A stretch of DNA of 64,000 bases, taken from the NCBI GenBank assembly GCA_026770025.1, contig JAMXDE010000019.1:1320206-1384205 (forward strand), written 5' to 3'. The stretch comes from Craspedostauros australis. Taxonomy: Eukaryota; Bacillariophyta; Bacillariophyceae; Mastogloiales; Achnanthaceae. The translations under genes were made by a program, and so were the position numbers. Position 1 is the stretch's first letter. Each line of letters starts with the position of its first letter. Positions 1 through 10,900 of this stretch are shown here, piece after piece. The notes under the pieces were generated by a model that did not search any database, had not been told where the DNA came from, and saw only the letters and a list, made by a program, of their open reading frames with translations.

Positions 1-2385
1 TTCCAAGGCACGATGTTTCTGATCTTCAATTTGTTTCTTGTTGTCGTCGGGCGTCGTGACGATACTCGTGGGCCGTTTGGCAATATACGACGGTGGTTCG
101 ACGGGTGGTTCTGGTGTGATTGCCACGGGCGGTTCTGCGTTGCTGCGTTCCTTGGCGGCGGCGGCGGCCTTCGCGGCTCGTTTGGATTGCTTCGTGGAGT
201 CGCTGGCGTTGTTGCGTTTGGACTCCGTCTTCCTCTTGGAGGCTTGGCTGGCATCTTCGTTGGAATCCGTTTCGGCCGATTTGTTGCTCTTCTGCTTGGT
301 GGATGTCGAGGATGCGTCGCGTTTGCTTTTGGACTTCTTCTTGGAGGACTTGGTTTCGGAGCCGGATCGCGTTTTGGAGACGCGGGCGGTGGCTGCCGCT
401 GTTGCTGCTGGTTGTTGGGATGCGAAGGAGGCGTTGTGATTGTTGGTGGTGTTGTTGCTGCTGGGCTTGTTGTGCAAGGTTCCCGCTCGCCTGTATTCTG
501 CGATGGCCTCCTCGAACTGCTGGTAGGTGTATAGCTTGTCGCCGGCGAGGAGATGTCGGTAGCTGTCGTCCCATAGAATGGCCTGCAGATCGTAGGACCA
601 TGAGTGGGCGATGCGATCGAGGTCGGCCATGAGGACCTCCGCGTCCTCGACCTCATCCGGCTTCTGCATGCTGAGGAGGCAGGCGAGCTTCCTCCAGAGG
701 AAGCATAGGTTGATATTCCAGCTGCCGAAGGTGGAGTCCTCGAAGATGACGGCCTTCTCGTACTCCACGATGGCGCCGTGTATGTTGCCGTCCCTGCGGT
801 GCTTGTCGCCCGTCTTCTCGTAGCGCAGGGACTTGGCCATGTCCCTGCGGTGGTCGGCGATCCACTCGTTGTGGTAGTGGTGGTGCGCCGATGGCGTGGA
901 GGAAGAGGGCGGGAAGCCGTTGAAGGAGAGGAGGGAGTGGAGGTAGGACTCGGAGGTCTCGTCTAGGCCGAGCAGGATGATGGCGGGCGAGACGGTGAGG
1001 AGGCCGAAGAGGTACTGTTGGATGCGCGCCGAGACGCGGAACATGATGACGGCGAGCTCCACCTTGCCCATGGCCTGGTAGGAGAGGCCCATGCCGTGGT
1101 AGGTGCGCAGCGTGTTGCCGTGGTACCTGCCGACCGTAGCCTCGTAGAGCTCGAGCGAGTCCTGGTAGTACTGCAGGGACTGCTTGTAGTCCTCCTGGCA
1201 GTAGTTGCAGCGGCCGATCCAGTAGAGGATGCGCGCTGACGTTTCTGTGTACTCCTGCAGCTGGTGCCTTTGCGTGTAGTTGGGGTTGCCCTTGATGGAG
1301 GCCATGAAGCCTGAGTGGACGGCGTAGGCGGCTTGCAGGTCGGCCATGCCGTAGTCGAACGTGTCCGCTTTGGCCTTTGAGGTTGGCGAGAGGGTGAGGG
1401 CCGTTGAGATGGTGGGCTTGGCCATTGCGTCATTGATGTTGCTGTCGTTGTTATTGTCATTGGTGTTAACATCGGTGTTAACATTGGTGTTGACGTTGAC
1501 ACCGAACTGAGCCGAAGAGGAGGAACCCACGAGATCGATCTGAGGAATGGCGCTGCTGCCCTGACACGCACGGATGCCTCGCTCCAGCGTGGACTTGAGA
1601 AACTGGGCTGACAAAGCAAAGACCTTGGACTGCTGGTCCTGATTGTGGGAGTTGGCGCTGCTGGCGGCAGCTGAGGGAACGGGCAGAGCGGCTACCATGG
1701 CGGCATGCCTCCCAGAGAAGGATCCATCGCGATCACCGCGCGTTTCTGAGTAGAAGCTCGGGTGAGCGCTGTCGTAATCGTCTTCGTCGTCGGAATCGTC
1801 CATGTAGAATGATGAGGTCTTGTCAGCTTCTGTTGTTCTGTCGTTGGTTATACTGACTGTGCTGACTGTGCTGATGTTGGTTGTGCTGACGTTGGTTATA
1901 CTGACTCTGGGTGGCGTCACCGTTCTTGGGACGCTCTGCCTTGACGCAGTCTCGGGTGGTGGGAGTTTGGTTGTTCTGGGGATTGCTGCTGGTTTCTTAT
2001 CTGATGATGAGTCTGATGATGAGTCTGAGTCCTCTATTGAGTCTGATGATGAGTCTGAGGACGGTGAAGCAGGGACCTGCCGGTGCGTTGGCGTTACACG
2101 GGCCGGTGCCGCTTTCCGTTGCCGTTCCTTCTGCTCCTCCAGCTGTTCGTGTTCGTACTCGTCGTCTCGCAGTTTGTGCTTGGATGGCAGTTTCGGAATC
2201 AATGAGACTTTGGAAGGCGAAGGGCAGGATGAATGCGTTCGGCTTTTCTTCTTGGTGGAGCTGTTCTTGCTCTTGTTCTTGCTGCTGCTCTTGCTGCTGC
2301 TCTTGCTACTGCTCTTGCCGCTATTCTTGTTCTTGCTCTTGGTTGCTTTTTCTCCTTGACTGACAGAGGTACTGCCACTTGGCAT
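1..2385 (-). CDS. TPR-like repeat protein, C-terminus cut by window edge
   Basis: An open frame runs on the minus strand from ATG at 2385 to base 1 without a stop, giving 795 residues of a longer protein; an in-frame TGA lies just upstream of the ATG. Residues 1-60 are Lys/Ser-rich, 60-250 are low-complexity with Asp/Ser acidic runs. Residue 255 on begins a helical segment (FLKSTLERGIRAC) and about 375-620 holds TPR-like helical pairs, with motifs such as YKQSLQYYQDSLELY, GAIVEYEKAVIFEDSTFG and FLWRKLACLL. The visible C-terminal part is again Lys/Ser/Ala-rich. The same order of motifs occurs in the divergent gene at 6181, so the two are paralogues. TPR-like arrays usually bind protein partners; the partner is unknown. 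Codon use (strong C/G at third positions) fits a real gene. Confidence 0.8.
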   Translation of the reverse strand, partial: MPSGSTSVSQGEKATKSKNKNSGKSSSKSSSKSSSKNKSKNSSTKKKSRTHSSCPSPSKVSLIPKLPSKHKLRDDEYEHEQLEEQKERQRKAAPARVTPTHRQVPASPSSDSSSDSIEDSDSSSDSSSDKKPAAIPRTTKLPPPETASRQSVPRTVTPPRVSITNVSTTNISTVSTVSITNDRTTEADKTSSFYMDDSDDEDDYDSAHPSFYSETRGDRDGSFSGRHAAMVAALPVPSAAASSANSHNQDQQSKVFALSAQFLKSTLERGIRACQGSSAIPQIDLVGSSSSAQFGVNVNTNVNTDVNTNDNNNDSNINDAMAKPTISTALTLSPTSKAKADTFDYGMADLQAAYAVHSGFMASIKGNPNYTQRHQLQEYTETSARILYWIGRCNYCQEDYKQSLQYYQDSLELYEATVGRYHGNTLRTYHGMGLSYQAMGKVELAVIMFRVSARIQQYLFGLLTVSPAIILLGLDETSESYLHSLLSFNGFPPSSSTPSAHHHYHNEWIADHRRDMAKSLRYEKTGDKHRRDGNIHGAIVEYEKAVIFEDSTFGSWNINLCFLWRKLACLLSMQKPDEVEDAEVLMADLDRIAHSWSYDLQAILWDDSYRHLLAGDKLYTYQQFEEAIAEYRRAGTLHNKPSSNNTTNNHNASFASQQPAATAAATARVSKTRSGSETKSSKKKSKSKRDASSTSTKQKSNKSAETDSNEDASQASKRKTESKRNNASDSTKQSKRAAKAAAAAKERSNAEPPVAITPEPPVEPPSYIAKRPTSIVTTPDDNKKQIEDQKHRALE

Positions 2386-4452
2386 CTTCCGGTGGAAGGG
2401 GATCGGCACGTCACTCCACGCTACTAATCGAGTGCTATTGCATTCGACTCAACCCAACCGCGCTCAACTGACTTGATCTGCAGAAGCACGTTCCGCGCGA
2501 TGCGGTGATGATTGGTTGACTTTCTCTTGTCGTGCCGTGACGATGCTGTTGGCGGCGGCGATTGAGTCCAAATGAGGATCGTCGAGCCTCTTATGCGACG
2601 GTCGACTCTATTGGTGATGCTCTGGTGATGAGGATCGTGCTCCAGGAAACTTCTCCGGCCTCAACGGAAGCTGCGATCTGCGAAAAGTGGAGCAACGATG
2701 TCAACGACGATGTCAACAACGATGCCAACGACAAGATGAATGAGTGCGCGGCCCCCCGAAGAACTTTTTCTTGGTCGATGGATCTTTTCGCTGAGTACGT
2801 ATGTGCTCACTGGTGCAAGTGTGTATTGTAATGCATGTATCGTAGAGTACTCTGCAGAGCATCGATAGTAGTCGAGTGGTCGAGTCCAGTTGTCAAGCAG
2901 ACGAGGTGCTCCGCCCTTCTCTTCTGTGCTCAGTCAGCCCTTGGGGAGCGTTTCGTATTGGTGCTGCGATTGGGGACGATTCAGCGACGCCAATGAAGAA
3001 GCCGCGATGCAATGTTGCAACCTCCCAGGGGGCTTGTGTGGAGTATCTTATTCAACGATACTCGGTACTTTGGTTGCGCTTGAGATGCGCTTTCGTTGCA
3101 CCAGCTTTTCGCAGACTATTCAATGTTCAATCACAATAATAGAAGTCGTAGAGTGCCCTATCACATCTACCAGCACATCCCGGCACGGAGCATGCGGACG
3201 TTTCCTCCAAGTGGCCTTCGCAGTGTGGATGGCCGCGGTGATTGAGAGAGTGGAGCTGAACGGGAAATTTCTTGGAGTCCAGCGCGGTGCTCGGGGCGTA
3301 TCAAGGGGTGCTCGATGAGCAGCTGGTGTAGTCAGATTTTGGCTCTCTTGCCGCGAAGCTGTGAGTGTTGGCGGGAGTTTGTCGCGGGAAAATACTGCTG
3401 ATCGTTGAAACGGCCGATTTGGCTGTCGTTCTGCTCTCAACCTGCGCGATGTTTCCTGCACCTCTCGTTACGGTATCGACGTTGCTCCTTTCTTTTCGTT
3501 TGCTGTTGTTGATGCTGTTGTTGTCGTTGCTGTTATTGTTGTTGTTGATGCTGTTGATGCTGCCGCTCTTGGCGAGATATTCATCAGTCACAAATTACGA
3601 TCAAGCCAACGATGACGATCGCGATGTTGTGAATTGAGATGCACACTGAGCAACACCGCTTCCACTCATGCCGACACACACACACAGAGAGAGAAAGGTG
3701 TCGCTTGTTGGCGCCCGGTCATCGCGAACGACACCACGAGTTTTTTCCATCTCCATTCGTATCACGGTTGAGTCATGAGACCGATCCAGTTCTCGCATCT
3801 TGACAGCATGGCAGCCATGTGGATGGCGATGGCTCACACACAGACACAGATACACACACGCATTGTTGGTGGTGGTGCGACCCACTATACTTCCATCCTT
3901 GGATTTCCCTTCTTCCGACTTGGCATGTGAGAAGCGTCACCTTGTTGGACACCCGACTCCTCGTTGCCTCGACGACAATGATGGCGACGATGAGGATGGA
4001 ATCAACGAATTTGGTGATGGGCATCACTTGCAACAGCAATCATGGGGCGTGCCCTCTTCTTTGCGCTCGACGAAGGCACCGAGAAAGGTTGCGAGGAACA
4101 GACAGACAGATAAGCAAAGATGCGATCCGACTTTGACAATTCGGCGGTTTCTTGCTGTCGTGAAATGGCGATGCCCGAAATGCGCGCATTTTTTCGTGTG
4201 CTTGGTTGTTTGTGTGTTCCGGACAATGTCCGCTACGACATGCCGGCCTTGCCTTTCATCGGCGAGGGAAATTTCCATTCGTGGAAATTAGGAACGAGAC
4301 GGTCATGACGTTAAATGAAGAACCGACAAAAATGTGCCTGAACCAAAGCGTTCCAGCAACGACGCTGTCGTGACCAAAATTATGTATGTGACGTGGGATT
4401 GGCAACAAATTTGATTCCCATCCGTCACGCAAAATGGTGATTCGGGACATGG

Positions 4453-5976
4453 ATGGCACACCGTCCAACAACCGACAATGGCGTTTTCGGCCACAGAGAT
4501 GTGATTGTTCGCGGAGTGTGGACGTGCGTGTTCGCTTGCTTGCGATGGGGAGAGGCGGAACTGTCCATCACAGAGGAACGGCTAACGACGACTATACTCC
4601 ACTGCCGTGTGCCACGAGCTTACGAGCTATACATAGAGTCACGCCATGCCCAGGGGGAGAGCCTTCAACAAAAGACCGCAAGACAGAGAGACAGCCACGA
4701 CAGCCGATTCGAGCTTCGACGACGGAAACAGAAGGAGTTGGAGGCCAAAGACGCGACGAACACAGGACCACAACACTTTTCGAATGCGATCGGCCATCGT
4801 GCAGGAGTTGGTGTGAGTTTTTGCGGAAGTGAGCGTGCTGGTGATTGCATGGACACCACATCGATACTTTGGCAGCAAGTGGAGGTGCGGTGCAACGAGG
4901 CGACCAACAGAGAGAGAGAGAGAGAGCGATTGCGACGACAGAATCAACCACAGTGCAATCATCTGCGATATTCTTCTTCTTCCTTGGCGAGAGAATCACA
5001 CCAGAGTCCTTCCATATTGGTTCCGTACACACAACAGCAACAGCAACATCAACGGCAACGGAGTCGGCAACAAAGACAACGAAGAGAACGGAGTCAACAA
5101 AGAAGACAAAGTCAGCGAAGTCGACAGGCAGAGAAAGAGAAAGAGAAGAGGGAGAGAGGAGAAAGAGGGAGGAACCCCTTCGGCATCCTTAGCAACAACG
5201 AGAGGGTGACCACCGTTGACGGCGTTGCTTCGTTTCTTGTTGCCACAATCTTCCAAGTGAATAGAGCACGGACACAGCCATCCTTGGCTACGACGGCAAC
5301 AAGTGCGATCCAAGACCAACCAGCATCAGCACCAAGAGGTCGTCCTCTGCCGCCATCACAATCGTCATCACCATCACTTGTTTTCAGCAGCTCACAAAAT
5401 CAGCCACTCTGCGAGTTATCCGAATCTTGCTTTGACGCGACCGTCGGCTTCCATCTTTGCCACTTTGTGTGTGTATCGCTGCGTCGTCCTTCCATCTCCA
5501 GCTTCCGGGAAACTTCAGCAGCCACAGCACTCCAATACTTCCCAGTGACGCTGATCTGCATAGAGCCCACACGCACGCACACGCAAACTCGCGCCAACGC
5601 TAACGCTCTGAACACCAACACACATAATACCATACGGGCAAGCACATCCATTTCCCGACACAGGTTAGTTGTCACCAATTCATCACGAATTGAAATTGGC
5701 GCGCAAATCGATCCGACGAGACCGCGCTCCATCGAAGCACAGCAACCGCAAGCAGGCAGCAGGCAGCAGACAGTAACCGCACCGAACAAAGAGAAAGGAC
5801 AGGAACATCCATCGCTTCCATCCATCGACGCAGCCTCTTCAGCACTGCTCAGGGGATCGCCGACAATCGCAAAAGACGGCAACTGCGACCACAAAAACGC
5901 TGCACCACGAGCTACCTATTATACTACCCATCGATTGTGTGTCCATCCATTGGAGCTTTCATCATCTGTTCACTGA
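4453..5976 (+). other. Long low-complexity open frame of doubtful coding status
   Basis: An ATG-initiated frame of 507 codons lies upstream of the TPR-like gene at 6181. Its translation is dominated by Gln, Arg, Ser and Thr runs (for example around 4905-5160) with no recognisable domain. The sense strand is CA- and GA-rich, a composition that rarely makes stop codons, so the frame may be open by chance inside a long 5' leader. It is listed because of its length; I favour non-coding leader sequence. Confidence 0.2.
4910..4927. repeat. GA dinucleotide run
   Basis: About nine GA units follow each other directly within the leader-like region upstream of the plus-strand TPR gene. Confidence 0.75.
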
Positions 5977-6180
5977 GGAACCGCATCTCAAGGGCACAGT
6001 CGTGACACCTTCCATAGCTAGCTGCTATACTACCATTCAAAGAACGAGCACGAGCTCTGCGACGACGACTGCCGCGAACGTGACGACCAAATTGTGAGGC
6101 GGGACAGCTCTTTCTCTCGTTCGCTCTCATTGCGCTTCGCTGGAATCAGCAGCAGACGAGCAGCGCCGAAGCTCGGCACC

Positions 6181-7500
6181 ATGACGATCACGGATCTGGC
6201 ATCCCGCCTGGCCGCCAAGACGCTGGAGAGCGGCATTCGGCAGTGCGAGATGGGCCTGGGGGACTGCGGTCTGGCGGACCTGCGCAACGCGCTGCACATC
6301 GAGCAGGAGACCGTCATCCCGCGCAACAACATCCACACGGCCAAGATACACTTCTGGATGGGACGCGCCTACACCAAGCAGTCGCAGTTCCAGGACGGCA
6401 TCAACAGCTTCCACATGGCCCTGCACATCCAGGAGGCCCTGGTGGGCCGCAACCACGAGGACACCATGACCACGTACCATTACCTTGGCCTGCTGCACCT
6501 CAAACGACCCCAGTACTACCAGCACCAGCTCCTGCTGCAGCACAGGGAGCATCAGCGGCAGCAGCGCGAGAACCACCGATTCACATTCACCGCCAATCCC
6601 AACATGCACAACGCCGCCGGCAATGCCAGCCACAACTACGACGGCATCATCCCGCAGTTGCAGCTATCGCAATCTCTGTCGCCAACGTCGCAAGGCTCCA
6701 TGCAGGGGTCACCCCACAGTTTCAATGCCGCCGCTCAGGCAGCAGCCGCAGCCGCCATCGCCACGAACCACCAAAGCAACAAGGAAGATCCCTTCCATGC
6801 CCTCATCTTCCTGCGAACCTGCACGCGCGTGCAGATGTGGAAGTACGGGACCTACAATGCCTGCGCCGAACCCAATTCACGCCAGCTCCTTTACCAGCTC
6901 CTTGATCCGTTGGCGATGCAGAACATCAACAACAACAACGGCGGCAGCGGCCTTCGCAAACATGACAACAACAACGGCAACGACAACGACAACCACAACA
7001 ACACCATCGAACGTGTGCAAACCGATCTGCTGGAACATCACCGCGCCATGGCGGAATCCATTCAGCTCGAGAAATCTGCCGACACCTACCGCCAGCAGGG
7101 ACAGTACAAGCTGGCCATCCAGGAATACGAAAAGGCCTGCAAGCTCGAAGAATTCGCATTCGGCAGCACCAACCCCACCCTGTGCTGGCTCTGGCGCAAG
7201 CTCGCCGTCCTCAATTGCATCAAATCCTTCACCGATGACACAGCCATCGACTGGAGCATCGCCGATCTCGTTTCGCGCAACTGGATGGAAGCGCAGATTA
7301 TGCATCCCAAGAACATACAGCTATCCAGCGAGGCGACGGAGGTGGTCTTTCGGGGCGATGATCACTACCAGCAGAACCGCTACGAAGCATCGATACGTTG
7401 CTACACCAAGGCTATCTCGATCGGACGCAGCCGACGGAAGTCCTCCAAGAAATCCAGCAGCAGTGGTCATCATTCGTCTTCCAAATCGCGGTCGAGATAG
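6181..7500 (+). CDS. TPR-like repeat protein, paralogue of the gene at 1-2385
   Basis: 439 residues from ATG at 6181 (context CACCATGA) to TAG at 7500; an upstream in-frame GTG at 6094 is not needed. Residues 1-110 carry helical repeats including LESGIRQCEMG and FWMGRAYTKQSQFQDGINSF. Residues 115-210 are a Gln/Asn/Ala-rich linker; about 285-345 repeats the TPR-like signature YKLAIQEYEKACKLEEFAFG followed by LWRKLAVLN; about 390-420 is a last helical pair (YQQNRYEASIRCYTKAISIG). The tail is Ser/Lys/Arg-rich. The LEYEKA...FGS...LWRKLA block matches the neighbouring minus-strand gene, showing common ancestry; this copy has a much shorter N-terminus. A kinesin-light-chain-like scaffold role is possible but not shown by the sequence. 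Confidence 0.85.
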   Translation: MTITDLASRLAAKTLESGIRQCEMGLGDCGLADLRNALHIEQETVIPRNNIHTAKIHFWMGRAYTKQSQFQDGINSFHMALHIQEALVGRNHEDTMTTYHYLGLLHLKRPQYYQHQLLLQHREHQRQQRENHRFTFTANPNMHNAAGNASHNYDGIIPQLQLSQSLSPTSQGSMQGSPHSFNAAAQAAAAAAIATNHQSNKEDPFHALIFLRTCTRVQMWKYGTYNACAEPNSRQLLYQLLDPLAMQNINNNNGGSGLRKHDNNNGNDNDNHNNTIERVQTDLLEHHRAMAESIQLEKSADTYRQQGQYKLAIQEYEKACKLEEFAFGSTNPTLCWLWRKLAVLNCIKSFTDDTAIDWSIADLVSRNWMEAQIMHPKNIQLSSEATEVVFRGDDHYQQNRYEASIRCYTKAISIGRSRRKSSKKSSSSGHHSSSKSRSR

Positions 7501-7975
7501 CGGTGGCGGTGGCGGTGGCGGACTAGAAAGGAGGGTGAGACGCTCTGCTTGAAGGGTAACGAGTCTCAGCACATGATAAAAGTATGAGACCATCTCGTAC
7601 AAACCATTGTGCTCTACGCCGAAAGAATCATCCAGAGGCATGCACGTAGACTCGTACAGAGGGAACATGGCGAGCGGTGAGATGCGATGTTCCAATAATA
7701 CAAACTATTATACCATACAAGACATATTGCACAACTCGAGTACTCGCGCGAGCAGAATCATGAAACAATAGTGTCCTCTCCAGAGAGAGTCTTCAACTAT
7801 CGCATTACGTGACTCCATCGTGAAATTGCACACATTGTCGAGATTGAATGTTGATTGTTGACAATGATGATACACTCGTACAACATGATAACATTGTGGC
7901 ATTCCATTCCTACACGTTATGGGTACATGATTACAGATACATGTGTGTTACTGACAAGTTTCATCCCTTCGATGA
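7501..7975. other. Intergenic 3' region between convergent genes
   Basis: The plus-strand TPR gene and the minus-strand IQ gene end towards each other here. The segment has a (GGTGGC)-like run just after the stop codon, is AT-richer than the flanking genes, and contains the palindrome GAGTACTC at 7738-7745. No gene is visible. Confidence 0.6.
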
Positions 7976-10900
7976 TTAAATTTCATGGTGGTATGGCGAT
8001 GATGAACGGCTGGAAATGCGATGGCGGTTCTTTGTTGACGCGGACGGTGGTGGTGGTGGCACGCCGCGTCCGTGCGGTGATGGATACGAATGGTATTGCT
8101 GCTGTTGCTGTTGCTGCCGGCCGTGTCTTCCGTTCGCAGAAGAGGAAGGCGTGTCTGCAAAACCACCGTTGTTACTCCCGCTGCGTTGCTGGCTGTTCAT
8201 CTTGCGACGTTCCTTCGCATTCAGGATCTCCGCATCGATGAACGCCTCCTCCAAGTCGAAGTCTTCGTCAATCTCAGTTGTGCTCAGAGCGAGCGAACGA
8301 GACGGCGGGATGCGGAGTGGGCGGTGGCTGTACCGGTCGGACGAAGACTGGTGGGGATACTGCTGTTGCTGTTGGTAGGGGTGGTGGTAATGAGGGCGGA
8401 GATGCTTGTTGTTGTCGCCGTGGCTGTGGGAAGCATATGGGAATGGCATCCCAGTCTGCTCAGTCAAGCCAGAAAACACGGTCTGATCATCTTCGTTGAC
8501 CCGGACAACACCTCCTGATCGCTGGACCTTCGTTTCATCTGGCATCGAAAAGGCCGGGTTCAAGACCGGCTGCCGCTTCGTGTACTGGTGAAGCTGCCGC
8601 TGCTGATCGAAACGTTCTCGCATCTTGCCACGGATGCTACTTCGGCCGCCGCCATGCTGCTGCTCGCGGTGCTGTTGCTTGTGACTCTGTTGGTGGTTGG
8701 AGGACCGACTCATGCTACGGCTGCGGCTGCCACGGCGACGGTCTGGCGACTGCTGCTGCGTTGGCTGACGCACGTTGCTTTGACTGTGGCTGCGAGTACG
8801 AGTGCGACTGCGACTGCGCGCGCGGCTGGAGCTGCGATGCGGGCGCTGTTGCTTTGCTTCTTCCATCGCCGTCGGGGAATCATGGTCATACCGGTGCTGG
8901 TTTGCGTGCTGTCCGTAGTGATCGTGCTGTTGCTGGTAGTACTGGTCATCGTGGCTTTCATGCCGACTACCGTACTGACGAACCATCGTGGAAGTACGTT
9001 CGGCACCTTCGCCGCCGTCGCCTCCAGACACGGTTCTGGAGGACGATGATTGGCGACCGCGTCGGTGCCGGCGGCGGTACTTCGGTGCGGAGGTCAGCCC
9101 CGAAAGCTGAGAGTAAACGCTGGCATCGTCCGCCGTGCGGTCAACGACGGCGGATCTCCAGGCGTCTTCCAGCAGGGCATCTTCGATCTTGTTGCTGCGG
9201 TGCTTGAGCTTCTTGCGCCACGTCTTGCGCTTCTTGGCGGCGCGGATCTCGCGATCCACCTCCTTCTTGACCATGAGGAAGAAGCGCTGGATGACGCGCG
9301 CCCCACGTTCACGGTCGTCGCGCTCCTGCTTGCTCCTCCAGCGGTCCTGGATGACCAATGCGGCAACGCGCTTCTCCTTCTCCTTGCGGGACGTCGAGAT
9401 GAGCATCATGATGAACTTGCGCTGCAGGAACTCCTGCCTCGCGATGATGTACCGACCGAAGGATTGCAGCTTGAGCCGTGCCCGGTGCTGCTTTTCGAGC
9501 ATGACCATCACTAACCGACCACGCAGCCAGCTCTGGATTTGCATCGTGCAACCCAGCGTGTACCAATAACGCTGACGCGCGATGAATCCACGGCAGGCTC
9601 TTTGAATCTGGATGCTGGCATCGTTCTCCGTCCTCTTCTGCTGGATCATGCGCTTCAGCTCCTTCCCTGTCGTCACGCGGGTCACGAAGCCACGGGCGAT
9701 GCGCTGGACCGTGACGACGTCGGCAACTGTGAAGATGTAATCCGTGTAACTCACAAATCCCCTCCACGCGCTCTGGATCAAGGTCGCGGCCAAGATCTCG
9801 CCGCGCAAGATGAGGACGTCCTCTCGGGCCTTGACGCCGCGGTAATTCGTCTGGATGCGGAGGGCGGCACGGTAGTGCATGTACGCATTGCGATGATGCT
9901 TGCCTCTCCAGAACGTCTGGATGCGTCGTGCTGAGATGTAGGTCCTGTAGCTGATGCATGGCAGGTACCCACGCCAGATCTTCTGAATCTTCCGCGCGCT
10001 CACGTACATGTTGATGGCTGTCCTGGCCTGCACGCCGCGGACGACTGCCTGGATGCTTCTCGCGCTGCAGTAAAGCTTGAGCCTGCTACGGAGGAGGAAG
10101 CCACGGAAGTTCTTCTGGATGGTGGTGGCGAAGTAGTTCTCCTTCGCTGAGATCACGATGCTGGAGCTTTCCACTGCCTGCACCGTTCGGATATGCGCCG
10201 CCTCGTCGGCTCCCTGCAGGCGTCGGAAGTAACATTGGATGACGGCAGCCGATTCGTGCTGGTTAAGTAGAGCCTTGCGCTGCAAATGACCACGGGCGAC
10301 GGCCTGGATCTGGATGGTGCAATCCAACGCGATGATGAAGTTGGAGAATGCCCAGAACCGACGCCAGCCGGTCTGAATGGTCCTTGCCGCATAGTGCTCG
10401 TACTTGGCAACGACGAATTCGGTCTGGTCCATGAAGCCACGCCAAGTCTTCTGGATCACGATGGAAGCCTCGTGACGCTGGCCCACGAACATCTTGAGCC
10501 TCCATGCCCTTTGGATGCACCGTGCACACCTGAATTCTCTCCAGTGGCGCTGCACCACTTTAGCGGCAGCGATCTCCTTCTTGAAACGCAGGTTCTTCAA
10601 GACCTGCTTCGCCAGGAAGGAACGGGCGACCTTCTGCGTCGTGATGATGTCGGAGACAGTGAACATGTAGTCAGCGTAGCATACGAATCCGCGCCAGACA
10701 GTCTGGATCTTTCGTGCCGCCGTGTACTCCCTGTAGCGACCTTGACACATCGCTCGTCTCCACGCCGTTTGGATCTTCCTCGTGCTCATGTAGTCGGTGT
10801 AATCGTCGTAACACACACAGCGTCTCCAGGCAGCCTGGATGCTGCGCGCCGCTTTGTGCTTACCAAGGAGCTTCTGGGATTCGCGACGACGCAGGCTGGT

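Larger units (their letters stand above)
2386..6180. other. Intergenic region between the divergent TPR-like paralogues
   Basis: About 3.8 kb between two start codons facing away from each other, so it must contain both promoters. It holds a Leu-codon-like TTG/CTG trinucleotide-rich patch near 3490-3565, a short GA run near 4910-4927, CA-rich sense-strand sequence from about 4600 to 6150, and the palindrome GAGTACTC at 2845-2852. I recognise no conserved protein here. Confidence 0.6.
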
